Shown here piece after piece: positions 57,501-64,000 of a stretch of DNA of 64,000 nucleotides. The DNA is from Rhodoferax sp. GTDB lineage: Bacteria; Pseudomonadota; Gammaproteobacteria; Burkholderiales; Burkholderiaceae_C. The stretch lies in assembly GCF_028688795.1 (NCBI RefSeq), contig NZ_JAQTXM010000003.1, positions 1 to 64,000 of the forward strand, written 5' to 3'. Below the pieces are notes generated by a model, which was not told the origin of the DNA, did no database searches, and saw nothing but the letters and a program-made list of their open reading frames with translations. Position 1 is the stretch's first letter, and the number at the start of each line of letters is the position of its first letter. The position numbers and the translations under genes were made by a program.

Positions 57501-60500
57501 AGACGTGATGCTGCACGCCAGCTCTCACACTGCGCTGGCCCTGCGGGATTACGCCGCGCAAATGGGCGTGGTGCATGAGGTGCGTGATTGCGGGTCACTA
57601 TTGAATAAAGAGCTACTAGCGCATATTTCAAAAGGGCTAGAGGTCAATAACACCATACAAATCATCAATGCCCGCGAACACAACCTGAAAGGCTTGAGCG
57701 TCAACATTCCGCGCGGAAAGTTCAATGTGGTCACGGGTGTGTCGGGCTCGGGCAAGTCCACGCTGGCGTTTGACATCTTGTTCAACGAAGGCCAGCGGCG
57801 TTACCTGGAAAGCCTGAACGCCTATGCACGCAGCATCGTGCAGCCCGCCGGCCGCCCCGAGGTGGACGCGGTTTACGGCATACCGCCCACGGTGGCCATT
57901 GAGCAACGCTTAAGCCGCGGCGGGCGCAAGTCCACCGTGGGCACCACCACCGAGGTCTGGCATTTTTTGCGGCTGTTGTTTGTCAAGCTCGGCACCCAGC
58001 ACTGCATTCATGACGGTACGCCGGTGGCGCCGCAAACGCCCGAACAAATTGCCGCGCAGCTGATGAAACGTTTTCGCGGCCAGCACATCGGCTTGCTCAG
58101 CCCCTTGGTGATGAACCGCAAGGGGGTTTATACCGAGTTGGCCGAGTGGGCGCGCCCGCGCGGTTTCACGCACCTGCGGGTGGATGGCAACTTTTTGCCG
58201 ACCACCGCCTTCCCGCGATTGGATCGTTTCAAGGAACACACCATTGAGCTGCCCGTGTATAGCCTGGACGTGTTGCCGGAAAACGAGCCGCAACTGCGAG
58301 CCGCTCTTGCCACCGCCTTGCAACACGGTAAGGGCGTGGTGCATGTGCTCACCAGTCTGGCGGGCCTGAGCGAGGCGATGCTGGCCGGCACGCCCACGGC
58401 CGGCATCGGCACCTTGTATGCGTTTTCCACGCTGCGTGCCTGCCCACTTTGCCACACCAGCTACGCCGAGCTGGACCCGCGGCTGTTCAGCTACAACAGC
58501 AAACACGGCTGGTGCCCGGACTGCGTCGGCACCGGCGTCAAGCTGACGCGTGAGCAGCGTGCGGTGTTTGATGACTCGGTGCGCGACGACGCGCAAAAGG
58601 GCCGGGAGCAAACGTTTGCTGAGGCCGACGTGGAAGACCTGGTGGATTCGGCGTGCCCCAGTTGCCAGGGTACGCGCTTGAACGCGACGGCGCGGGCGGT
58701 GCGGCTTAAGTTGGGCTCGGCGATTGATTCTGTGTTGACCCGCAGCGCACGCGGGGTGTCCGACTCCGCGGATGTCCCCCGGCCCGGGCAGAGCCCGAGC
58801 CTCCTCCTTGATTCCGCTGCATCGGACACCCCACGCACGCCGCTAGATGTTGTTGGGAAATCGGTTGGAGATTTGGCAAAACCCCAAGTCCAGGGCGCTG
58901 ACCCCAAATTCCCCGCCGAGTCCATGGATGCCCCCGCCATCACTGAGTTGGCACGCCTGAGCGTGAGCGACTTGCGCGCCTGGGTGCAGACCTTGCAGTC
59001 GGAGGCACATTTGAGCGTACGCGAGGCGGGGATTGCGCGTGACCTGATTCCCGAAATCAAGGGCCGGCTGGAATTTTTGGAGCAGGTCGGCCTGGGTTAC
59101 CTGACGCTTGACCGGGGCGCACCCACCTTGAGCGGTGGCGAGGCCCAGCGCATCAGATTGGCCGCGCAACTCGGTAGCAATCTGCAGGGCGTGTGTTACG
59201 TGCTCGACGAGCCGACCATCGGCCTGCACGCGCGCGATAACCAGATGTTGCTGGGCGCCCTGCAACGGTTGAGCGACCAGGGCAACACGTTGGTGGTGGT
59301 GGAGCATGACGAAGACACCATTCGCCACGCCGACCACATCATCGACATCGGCCCCAGCGCCGGTAAACGCGGTGGTCGCCTGGTGGCCGAGGGCTCGGTG
59401 GCTGACATCCAAAACGCCGCTGAGTCACAAACCGGGCGTTATTTGCTGCACGCCATGAAACACCCGTTGAAGCCGCGGCGAGTGGTTCTGAATGATATAA
59501 ATTTAATAGCTACTAGCGCTTATTCATCAAGCGCTAGAGGCCAAAATGAGCATGAAGTTGATTCCGCGATGTGGGTGACGGATAGCTCAGTTGGAAGTGC
59601 TATGTCGGCGTCCGTTGGGCTGGGCAACGCTTCTGGCGGACAGAAACCGCCACCCGGGCAAGTTGCCGCCAGCGCGGGCCTTGAAGTGTCGGGAGATGTC
59701 AGTCGGGCAGCGGTTGTGGTGGGTTCGGGCGACGCTTCGAGGTCTACTGCCGCAGTGAATGTCGACTCGAATGCACCCTTTGTCTTTGTTCCTGCACCCA
59801 AAAAGAAGAAGGCCGCCAAAGCACTGCCCACCGACCCCAATGTCACGGCCGCTTACACACAGCAGTGGATCACCGTCAGCGGTGCAAACCTGCATAACCT
59901 GCAACACGTCACCGCCAGCATTCCTTTGAGTCGTCTGGTGGCCGTCACCGGTGTCTCAGGCTCCGGCAAATCCACTCTGGCCCGCGACGTGCTGCTGGCC
60001 AACGTGCACACCGCCGTGCAAAAACGCAGCACCAAAGCGGGCCGGGATGCGCTGGCGACAGGCGAGCCAATCCACTGGCTGGGATGTGAACAAGTCAGCG
60101 GCTTTGAGCCGGTAGACCGCGTGCTGGAAGTCGACCAAACCCCCATTGGCAAAACCCCGCGCAGCTGCCCGGCCACTTACATTGGTTTTTGGGACATCAT
60201 CCGCAAGCTGTTTGCCGACACGCTTGAAGCCAAAGCGCGTGGTTACGCTGCCAACCGTTTCAGCTTCAACACCGGCGAGGGCCGTTGCCCCAACTGCGAA
60301 GGCCAGGGCATTCGCACCATCGCCATGAGTTTTTTGCCGGATGTGAAAGTGCTCTGCGAGACCTGCAAGGGCGCACGCTTTAACCCAGAGACCCAGGCGG
60401 TGACCTGGCGCGGCAAAAACATTGGCGACATCCTACAGATGGAAGTGGACGAGGCGGTGGATTTCTTCGCTGCCATGCCCAACATCAGCCACCCGCTACA

Positions 60501-60921
60501 GCTTTTGAAAGACGTGGGCCTGGGTTACCTCACGCTGGGCCAACCGTCGCCCACTTTGAGCGGCGGCGAGGCGCAACGCATCAAGCTGGTCACCGAGCTG
60601 TCCAAGGTGCGTGACGACATCACCCGGCGTGGCCAAAAAGCGCCGCACACCTTGTATGTGCTGGACGAACCCACGGTGGGTCTTCACATGGCAGACGTGG
60701 AAAAACTCATCAAGGTGCTGCACCGCTTGGTGGATGGCGGCCACAGCGTGGTGGTGATCGAACACGACCTGGACGTAATCGCCGAGGCCGACTGGGTACT
60801 TGATCTGGGCCCCAATGGCGGCAAAGACGGCGGGCAGGTGGTGGCCGCGACCACACCAGAGGGCGTGGTGGCGCTGGGTACCGCGACGGGTGCGGCGCTT
60901 GAACCTGTGCTGGGGCGCTAG
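54505..60921 (+). CDS. uvrA: Tandem double-length UvrA (excinuclease ABC subunit A), 2138 residues
   Basis: Two complete UvrA modules in one chain. Walker A motifs lie at about residues 33 (GPSGSGKSS), 703, 1078 and 1816 (GVSGSGKST); LSGGE signatures at about 551, 896, 1543 and 2018. Each module has its zinc-finger cysteines (CPTCGG near 803, CPNCEG near 1929). One chain can therefore replace the usual UvrA dimer in recognising damage for UvrB. Long tandem UvrAs occur in some Burkholderiales. Inserts come from repeats: family A at residues about 228-250, 1031-1049 (the junction of the modules) and 1663-1681, and family B at 1413-1447. The linker at about 1685-1780 is low-complexity. The ATG at 54505 starts the conserved N-terminus. 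Confidence 0.94.
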   Translation: MTQGTIRIRGARQHNLKNLDLDIRTGELTVVTGPSGSGKSSLVFDTLFAEGQRRYVETFSAYARQFLDRMDKPAVDKVEGVPPAIAIDQTNPVRSSRSTVGTMTELNDHLKLLFARAGSLFDRATAQPVRHDTADSIYAELLLRAGAADPRLALTFAVELPASATPEEIEQWLSVSGFTKVQAQRQEGDRLVLDVVADRFKLGSAERARVLEAIEVALKHGSGRLNVYVLNQPVAIDIHAQAATESIVNDGADGAVPEAVAQAAATVPEPLIWRFSTGLHCPESNLRYTDPIASAFSFNSAVGACDTCRGFGRVIGVDYGLVIPNDKLTLRAGAVKPMQTPAWQEAQDDLMRHAEAAGIPRDTPWNKLTREQQAWVINGSPNWNGKWNQHWFGIKRFFEYLETKSYKMHIRVLLSKYRSYTECSDCGGARLKTESLLWRIGSKADADAVLDPAKRFMPQGVAWTRDQLETLPGLCLHDLMLLPMDKLRRFFEQMQAAAVAVAVPGSRVPVASSEGNAKTQKLLFDEISTRLKYLCEVGIGYLTLDRQSRTLSGGEVQRINLTTALGTSLVNTLFVLDEPSIGLHPRDMHRIIVAMQRLRDAGNTLVVVEHDPAVMLAADRMIDMGPGPGERGGQIVFDGSTDDLRNADTLTGAYLGGRKTVGMGFKRLVAASTPRLILEGASGHNLKNISVEIPLQRLVVVTGVSGSGKSTLIQDTLAPALLRHFGKATETPGAFERLLGAELLSDVVFVDQSPIGKTARSNPASYVGAWDSIREIFANAPLSKQRGYTATKFSFNNGDGRCPTCGGSGFEHVEMQFLSDVYLRCPDCDGKRYRPEILEITIERTACHLNVADVLNLTVSEAAGLFKDDRDVIRALQPIMDVGLDYVKLGQPVPTLSGGEAQRLKLAGFLADAAKSSAASRQALARKGVLFMFDEPTTGLHFDDIAKLMRALRKLQDAGHSLLVIEHNLDVIRAADWLIDLGPEGGDAGGEVVAYGTPEDVMLHASSHTALALRDYAAQMGVVHEVRDCGSLLNKELLAHISKGLEVNNTIQIINAREHNLKGLSVNIPRGKFNVVTGVSGSGKSTLAFDILFNEGQRRYLESLNAYARSIVQPAGRPEVDAVYGIPPTVAIEQRLSRGGRKSTVGTTTEVWHFLRLLFVKLGTQHCIHDGTPVAPQTPEQIAAQLMKRFRGQHIGLLSPLVMNRKGVYTELAEWARPRGFTHLRVDGNFLPTTAFPRLDRFKEHTIELPVYSLDVLPENEPQLRAALATALQHGKGVVHVLTSLAGLSEAMLAGTPTAGIGTLYAFSTLRACPLCHTSYAELDPRLFSYNSKHGWCPDCVGTGVKLTREQRAVFDDSVRDDAQKGREQTFAEADVEDLVDSACPSCQGTRLNATARAVRLKLGSAIDSVLTRSARGVSDSADVPRPGQSPSLLLDSAASDTPRTPLDVVGKSVGDLAKPQVQGADPKFPAESMDAPAITELARLSVSDLRAWVQTLQSEAHLSVREAGIARDLIPEIKGRLEFLEQVGLGYLTLDRGAPTLSGGEAQRIRLAAQLGSNLQGVCYVLDEPTIGLHARDNQMLLGALQRLSDQGNTLVVVEHDEDTIRHADHIIDIGPSAGKRGGRLVAEGSVADIQNAAESQTGRYLLHAMKHPLKPRRVVLNDINLIATSAYSSSARGQNEHEVDSAMWVTDSSVGSAMSASVGLGNASGGQKPPPGQVAASAGLEVSGDVSRAAVVVGSGDASRSTAAVNVDSNAPFVFVPAPKKKKAAKALPTDPNVTAAYTQQWITVSGANLHNLQHVTASIPLSRLVAVTGVSGSGKSTLARDVLLANVHTAVQKRSTKAGRDALATGEPIHWLGCEQVSGFEPVDRVLEVDQTPIGKTPRSCPATYIGFWDIIRKLFADTLEAKARGYAANRFSFNTGEGRCPNCEGQGIRTIAMSFLPDVKVLCETCKGARFNPETQAVTWRGKNIGDILQMEVDEAVDFFAAMPNISHPLQLLKDVGLGYLTLGQPSPTLSGGEAQRIKLVTELSKVRDDITRRGQKAPHTLYVLDEPTVGLHMADVEKLIKVLHRLVDGGHSVVVIEHDLDVIAEADWVLDLGPNGGKDGGQVVAATTPEGVVALGTATGAALEPVLGR
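55188..55253 (-). repeat. Family A element in uvrA, first module
   Basis: On the minus strand: GATTCTGTAGCTGCTTGCGC, then TCAATTGCTACAGGCTGATT. It is antisense to uvrA and is read in the [12 protein letters not shown] frame, as in dinB. It falls in the UvrB-interaction/insertion region of the first module, ahead of the [19 protein letters not shown] block. Confidence 0.8.
57596..57651 (+). repeat. Family A element at the junction of the two UvrA modules
   Basis: AAGAGCTACTAGCGCATATT, then TCAAAAGGGCTAGAGGTC is a near-consensus copy in sense orientation, read as [12 protein letters not shown]. It sits exactly between the end of the first module and the start of the second ([13 protein letters not shown]). 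Confidence 0.9.
58742..58843. repeat. Family B 102-bp element in frame in uvrA
   Basis: The ends GCAGCGCACGCGGGGTGTCC and, inverted, GGACACCCCACGCACGCCGC form a near-perfect inverted repeat, with a central CCCGGGCAGAGCCCGAG palindrome. Its 34 codons encode [16 protein letters not shown], then [17 protein letters not shown], in the second UvrA module between CPSCQGTRL and [15 protein letters not shown]. The length equals the intergenic copy at 28439 and hand alignment gives about 82 of 102 identical bases. Confidence 0.9.
59491..59546 (+). repeat. Family A element in the uvrA linker
   Basis: ATTTAATAGCTACTAGCGCT, then ATCAAGCGCTAGAGGCCAAA is a consensus-like copy with a perfect 9-bp stem (CTAGCGCTT/AAGCGCTAG). 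Sense orientation, read as [14 protein letters not shown]. About one third GC by my count, against the GC-rich flanks. Confidence 0.92.
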
Positions 60922-60932
60922 GCACGTACCGC

Positions 60933-61796
60933 ATGTTGATTTCCCCCTGCTCGACGCGAAGCATTTTGAAATGGCAAGTCAGCCCCTGCGAGCAAGTTGA
61001 GTTTGTGCGCGCCAGCATGGGTGTGTGTGGTTTGCCCCAACACTTTCACGACGTATGGTCAGTGGGTTTGATCCTGCAGGGCAGTTGCAGTTTCAACGCC
61101 AATGGGCAGTCGCACCTGGCCCCCATGGGCAGCTTGTTTATCTTGCCGCCCTATGAGGTTCATGCGTGTGGCGCCGCTAGTGCGGATGTTGTCTACGCCG
61201 TTCTTTACGTTGAAGACGCTGTGATGCAAGATGCGGCTTCGTGCCTTGGCGCCCAGGTGATGCGTCAGGCACAGCGTGTCTGGCAAGGGTTGGCCCAACC
61301 TGACCATTCCCCAGAAGCTGCGTCCAGCAGGCAGGCTATTTTCGATGCGGCAGTGCAGGTCGACTCTGTGGCGGTAGCGCTTGACTGGCTGGCAAGGCTG
61401 GACAATGTGCTGGCCGCGCCGTCTTCCTTCACGCTGGGCCCGCGCCAACCTCAATTGCACCCATTGCAACGGTGGTTTCACGCGCACTGGTCACAACATC
61501 TGGACTTGGCGCAAACCGAGCGTGCGATGCCGCGCAGTCGCTCCCAGGTGATTCGTAGTTTTCGTAACGCAACCGGTTTGACCCCCGGGGCCTATTTGCG
61601 TCAGTTGCGGGTGCAAAAAAGTCGCCACTGGATTGGGCGGATGCCGCTGGCAGATGTGGCGCAGCAGTTTGGGTTTGCCGACCAGGCGCACTTCAGCCGC
61701 GAATTCAAGCGCGTATTTGGCATGGCACCGGGCCGCTTTGGGCGAGTGGTGTCAGTTAACAGGCGGTTGGCCAGGCCGGTGTTACAACCAAAGTGA
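60933..61796 (+). CDS. AraC-family transcriptional regulator
   Basis: A 287-residue regulator. The N-terminal cupin-like ligand domain (HFHDVWSVGLILQGSCSFNANG, LFILPPYEVHAC) is followed by two AraC helix-turn-helix motifs near residues 195-280, ending with MPLADVAQQFGFADQAHFSREFKRVFGMAPGRF. It overlaps the convergent LysE-type exporter gene by 15 bp; AraC regulator plus LysE exporter is a common pair in which the regulator senses the exported amino acid. The start ATG at 60933 is 12 bp after the uvrA stop. Confidence 0.9.
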   Translation: MLISPCSTRSILKWQVSPCEQVEFVRASMGVCGLPQHFHDVWSVGLILQGSCSFNANGQSHLAPMGSLFILPPYEVHACGAASADVVYAVLYVEDAVMQDAASCLGAQVMRQAQRVWQGLAQPDHSPEAASSRQAIFDAAVQVDSVAVALDWLARLDNVLAAPSSFTLGPRQPQLHPLQRWFHAHWSQHLDLAQTERAMPRSRSQVIRSFRNATGLTPGAYLRQLRVQKSRHWIGRMPLADVAQQFGFADQAHFSREFKRVFGMAPGRFGRVVSVNRRLARPVLQPK

Positions 61797-62423
61797 CAAG
61801 ACCGAGGCCAACAACATCAATGCCATGCTCCGGTTAAACCAGCGCAGCGCGGGCGCGTAGGTAAGCAAATGCCTCGCTGCTGTTCCAAAAGCCGCCCAGG
61901 CACCAATCGACGGCAGGCAAACCATAAAAAATACCCCTGCCAGCAGCCAAACGCTGGCCAAATAATGGGTGCCGGGCAGGGTGTAGCTTGACACGCCGGT
62001 GGCAGCCACAATCCAGGCCTTTGGATTTACCCACTGGGCCAGCAGACCATCCCTGAACCGTGGCGGTTGGGTCATGCGCTGACCCTGTTCGCCGGGCGCT
62101 GGCGCCTTGTAAATCTGCCATGCCAAATACAGCAAAAAAATTGAGCCAACCCAGCGCAGTGCACTCTGCAGTGTCTCCCAGCGCGCCAGCAGGGTTCCTG
62201 CACCGTAGCCCAGCATCAAGAGCAATAAGGCAAAGCCCAGGCTGGCACCCAGCACCTGCCTCCAACTTCGCCGCAGGCCAAAGAGTACCCCGCTGCTGGC
62301 CGCCACGATATTGACCGGCCCCGGCGAGGCTGATGTGACCACCGCAAAAAGGGACACGGGGAGAATCAGACGTCCAATGGCTGATCTGAGGTCGTCTGCG
62401 ATGAGTGCATTGAGTGAAAACAT
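61782..62423 (-). CDS. LysE/RhtB-family amino-acid exporter
   Basis: A 213-residue membrane protein with about six helices. FAVVTSASPGPVNIVAASSGV is the LysE-family first-helix motif with the SPGP signature; LVGSIFLLYLAWQIY-type (RWVGSIFLLYLAWQIYKAP) and LLAQWVNPKAWIVAATGVSSY are further family blocks. It exports an amino acid or related metabolite; the substrate is unknown. The ATG at 62423 begins the conserved N-terminus. It is convergent with and overlaps the AraC regulator that probably controls it. Confidence 0.9.
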   Translation of the reverse strand: MFSLNALIADDLRSAIGRLILPVSLFAVVTSASPGPVNIVAASSGVLFGLRRSWRQVLGASLGFALLLLMLGYGAGTLLARWETLQSALRWVGSIFLLYLAWQIYKAPAPGEQGQRMTQPPRFRDGLLAQWVNPKAWIVAATGVSSYTLPGTHYLASVWLLAGVFFMVCLPSIGAWAAFGTAARHLLTYAPALRWFNRSMALMLLASVLSLWL

Positions 62424-62635
62424 GGTGTGGTCAAGTTGAAGTTGCCAAAAGACATTCACCTTAAGCTGTGAAGCTGGCTGTGTCTTGAACGCCATGCGCA
62501 AAGCATCGTGACGACGGTCTTTTTCACGCGCTTACCGGCAGGTGTTGGCGCCAGGTATGAGCGCATTGCCGATATCGGAGTAACTTTCCCCGGTTGACAC
62601 TGGTTGTATCGTTGGCGTTCATTTGACGTGTTCTA

Positions 62636-62688
62636 CTATGTATTAAATAGCTTCTTACGCTTATATCTAGAGGGCTATAAGTCAATCT
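62636..62688 (+). repeat. Family A element upstream of the deacetylase gene
   Basis: TATTAAATAGCTTCTTACGC, then CTAGAGGGCTATAAGTC matches the family in plus orientation and ends two bases before the next start codon. Another copy follows the same gene (63734), so the gene is bracketed by direct repeats. Confidence 0.85.
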
Positions 62689-62689
62689 A

Positions 62690-63736
62690 ATGAAAACTTT
62701 CTACAACCCCCACCACGCCCTGCACCAAGGCAAGCTTGAAATGTTTCGCGGCCAACTGGTGCCATGTTTTGAGGTGCCAGATCGCGTGGACCATGTGTTG
62801 GCCGAGTTGCAGCGTCGCCCAATCGGGCCGGTGCTGCCACCGCAGACCTTTGATGACCACGCGCTGACCCGCATCCACAGCTCGCGCTACCTTGATTTTT
62901 TGCGTACCGCCTGGGATGAATGGGTGGCGCTGGACGCGGCCAACGCGGCGCGGGACGCGTTGCCCTCAGTCTGGCCGGTGCGCACGCTGCGCTCGGACGT
63001 GCTGCCGGCCAATTTTTCCGCGCGCATGGGGCTGTTTTCAATGGACGCAGGCACACCTTTGACCTCGGGCACCTGGGCGGCGGCGCGGGTCGGGGCTGAC
63101 TGTGCACTGAGTGCGGCCCAAGCCGTGGTGGATGGTGAGCGCGCTGCTTTTGTGCTGACGCGCCCACCGGGCCACCATGCCGGGGCTGATTTTTTTGGCG
63201 GCTATTGCTTTTTGAACAACGCCGCGCTGGCCGCACAGCATCTGCGTGACCACGGCTTTGAGCGGGTCGCCGTGCTGGATATTGACTACCACCATGGCAA
63301 CGGCACGCAGGCCATTTTTTATGACCGGCCCGACGTGTATTTCACCAGCATTCATGGTGATCCGCACACCGAGTACCCGTTCTATCTGGGTTATGCCGAT
63401 GAGTTGGGCGCCGGCGCCGGGCTGGGGGCCAATCGCAATTTCCCGCTGCCGCGCGGCACCGGGTTTGCCGTGTGGCGAGAGGCCTTGGCCCAGGCCTTGC
63501 AAGGCATCAAAGCCTTTGGTGCGCAGGCTCTGGTGGTGTCGTTGGGGCTGGACACCTTTGAGGGTGACCCGATCTCAGGTTTCACGCTGCGCAGTGCGGA
63601 CTACCTGCAGGTGGGCGCCGACTTGGCTGCGGCCGGGTTGCCCACCGTGTTGGTCTATGAAGGCGGTTATGCCGTGGCCGAGGTGGGTGTGAATGCTGTC
63701 AATGTGTTGCAGGGATTCGATTCGGCGGCGGTTTAA
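62690..63736 (+). CDS. Histone deacetylase family protein (acetylpolyamine amidohydrolase-like)
   Basis: A 348-residue zinc amidohydrolase. RPPGHHAGADFFGGYCFLNN (paired catalytic His near 160), DIDYHHGNGTQ (zinc Asp and His near 197-200), SLGLDTFEGDP (second zinc Asp) and YEGGYAV near the C-terminus are intact. Bacterial relatives deacetylate acetylpolyamines or short-chain acyl amides; the exact substrate is inferred. The ATG at 62690 gives MKTFYNPHHALHQG, the family start. Family A repeats sit directly on both sides of the gene. Confidence 0.92.
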   Translation: MKTFYNPHHALHQGKLEMFRGQLVPCFEVPDRVDHVLAELQRRPIGPVLPPQTFDDHALTRIHSSRYLDFLRTAWDEWVALDAANAARDALPSVWPVRTLRSDVLPANFSARMGLFSMDAGTPLTSGTWAAARVGADCALSAAQAVVDGERAAFVLTRPPGHHAGADFFGGYCFLNNAALAAQHLRDHGFERVAVLDIDYHHGNGTQAIFYDRPDVYFTSIHGDPHTEYPFYLGYADELGAGAGLGANRNFPLPRGTGFAVWREALAQALQGIKAFGAQALVVSLGLDTFEGDPISGFTLRSADYLQVGADLAAAGLPTVLVYEGGYAVAEVGVNAVNVLQGFDSAAV

Positions 63737-63786
63737 AAATAATAGCTACTTGTGCATATAAATAAAGGGCTATAGGCCAATTTTGT
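63734..63786 (+). repeat. Family A element downstream of the deacetylase gene
   Basis: AAAATAATAGCTACTTGTGC, then AATAAAGGGCTATAGGCCAA matches the family in plus orientation. It begins at the TAA stop of the deacetylase gene and lies between two convergent genes. Confidence 0.88.
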
Positions 63787-63797
63787 TTAAAAATTCC

Positions 63798-64000
63798 TCA
63801 GGCTTCCAGTCGGTAGTGCAGCCGCAGAAACTGCTTGAACTGGCGGATGATGCCCAGCGCATCGGTCAGCTGGTCGCGGTCCAATGTGCCCAGGCTGCTT
63901 AATTCCACCAGATTGCTGATGGCTTGCCCCAATGAGATTTGGCGCAAGTTGTTGCGCAGCTTCAGGGTCATCATCATGTGCAGGGTCTCCACCAAGTCGC
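63798..64000 (-). CDS. C-terminal end of a gene running off the window (possibly DUF294/CBS-type nucleotidyltransferase-like)
   Basis: The 67-codon minus-strand fragment ends LTDALGIIRQFKQFLRLHYRLEA and is helical, with ETLHMMMTLKLRNNLRQISLG. The pattern resembles the C-terminus of DUF294-type putative nucleotidyltransferases, but only the tail is visible, so this is a weak assignment. It is convergent with the deacetylase gene, from which it is separated by a family A repeat. The start lies outside the window. Confidence 0.55.
   Translation of the reverse strand, partial: DLVETLHMMMTLKLRNNLRQISLGQAISNLVELSSLGTLDRDQLTDALGIIRQFKQFLRLHYRLEA

Noticed and set aside
59577..59607. tRNA-like 5' half (GATAGCTCAGTTGGAAG) in the uvrA linker
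   Set aside because: The words resemble a tRNA D-arm, but no anticodon arm, T-arm or matching acceptor strand follows. Probably chance in a low-complexity linker.
54505..60921. Two separate uvrA genes merged by a sequencing error
   Set aside because: The frame is open over 2138 codons with four intact ATPase sites, and tandem UvrA proteins are known in Burkholderiales. There is no sign of a lost stop and start at the junction apart from the in-frame repeat.
62636..63786. CRISPR-like array
   Set aside because: Family A copies are dispersed kilobases apart with variable orientation and sequence; there are no regularly spaced repeats with unique spacers and no cas genes.

Overview
The window looks like the chromosome of a betaproteobacterium of the order Burkholderiales, most likely family Comamonadaceae (a Rhodoferax/Polaromonas-like organism). 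This is inferred from GC-rich coding sequence, the gene order rplU-rpmA-obgE-proB-CNP1-rppH-proS-lytic transglycosylase, a tandem double-length UvrA, and several Burkholderiales-typical families (DUF2256 beside a DASH cryptochrome, DUF3429, DUF3047, CNP1, EpsA-like regulator). There is no rRNA operon, CRISPR array, prophage or intact insertion sequence. Almost all of the DNA is ordinary chromosomal genes.

Layout. 0-4.6 kb: light and oxidative damage genes (DASH cryptochrome with a DUF2256 mini-protein, a second photolyase, DUF3429 membrane protein, membrane-anchored MsrA). 4.6-8 kb: malic enzyme MaeB and a bestrophin. 8.1-15.6 kb: a purine (urate to allantoate and beyond) degradation cluster: M20 hydrolase, a UraD-allantoate amidohydrolase fusion, PuuE, UraH, XdhC and PuuD. 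15.6-19.5 kb: a ferredoxin-type reductase, an SDR enzyme, and a polyprenyl glycosylphosphotransferase with a short EpsA-like regulator. 20-28.4 kb: Pta, tRNA-Leu(CAA), CysM, TusA, ValS, AhpF. 28.6-35 kb: AhpC and YaaA diverging from a shared region with OxyR-like half-sites, then QueF, a PAS/GAF/GGDEF/EAL protein and DinB. 35-46.3 kb: a Pat-type acetyltransferase, LldD, an rRNA-type methyltransferase, ThiC with a TPP riboswitch, and a CDP-alcohol phosphatidyltransferase/DUF3047/FAD-oxidoreductase operon. 46.4-54.4 kb: tRNA-Pro(CGG), IspB, the rplU-rpmA-obgE-proB line, CNP1, RppH, ProS and a lytic transglycosylase. 54.5-60.9 kb: the double UvrA. 61-64 kb: AraC regulator plus LysE exporter, a histone-deacetylase-family enzyme, and the edge of another gene.

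The unusual content is a layer of short palindromic repeats that the gene annotation does not explain. Family A is an AT-rich, hairpin-forming element of about 50-75 bp (core TAGCTACTAGCGCTTAT, a short loop, then ATAAGGGCTAGAGGCC). I count 16 copies in 64 kb. Six are between genes and ten lie inside otherwise conserved genes, always without breaking the frame. In those genes it encodes linkers, a transmembrane stretch, most of a signal peptide, or a near-C-terminal tail, in at least four different reading frames. Between obgE and proB it supplies a stop codon and a Shine-Dalgarno-like AGAGG. Family B is a 102-bp (34-codon) inverted-repeat element present once between ahpF and ahpC and once in frame inside uvrA. 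The single uvrA gene carries three A copies and one B copy. Three other palindromic elements (12.8, 48.3 and 53.7 kb) appear once each here. The behaviour resembles Rickettsia palindromic elements, but the sequence is different. I cannot tell from the window alone whether this family has been described.
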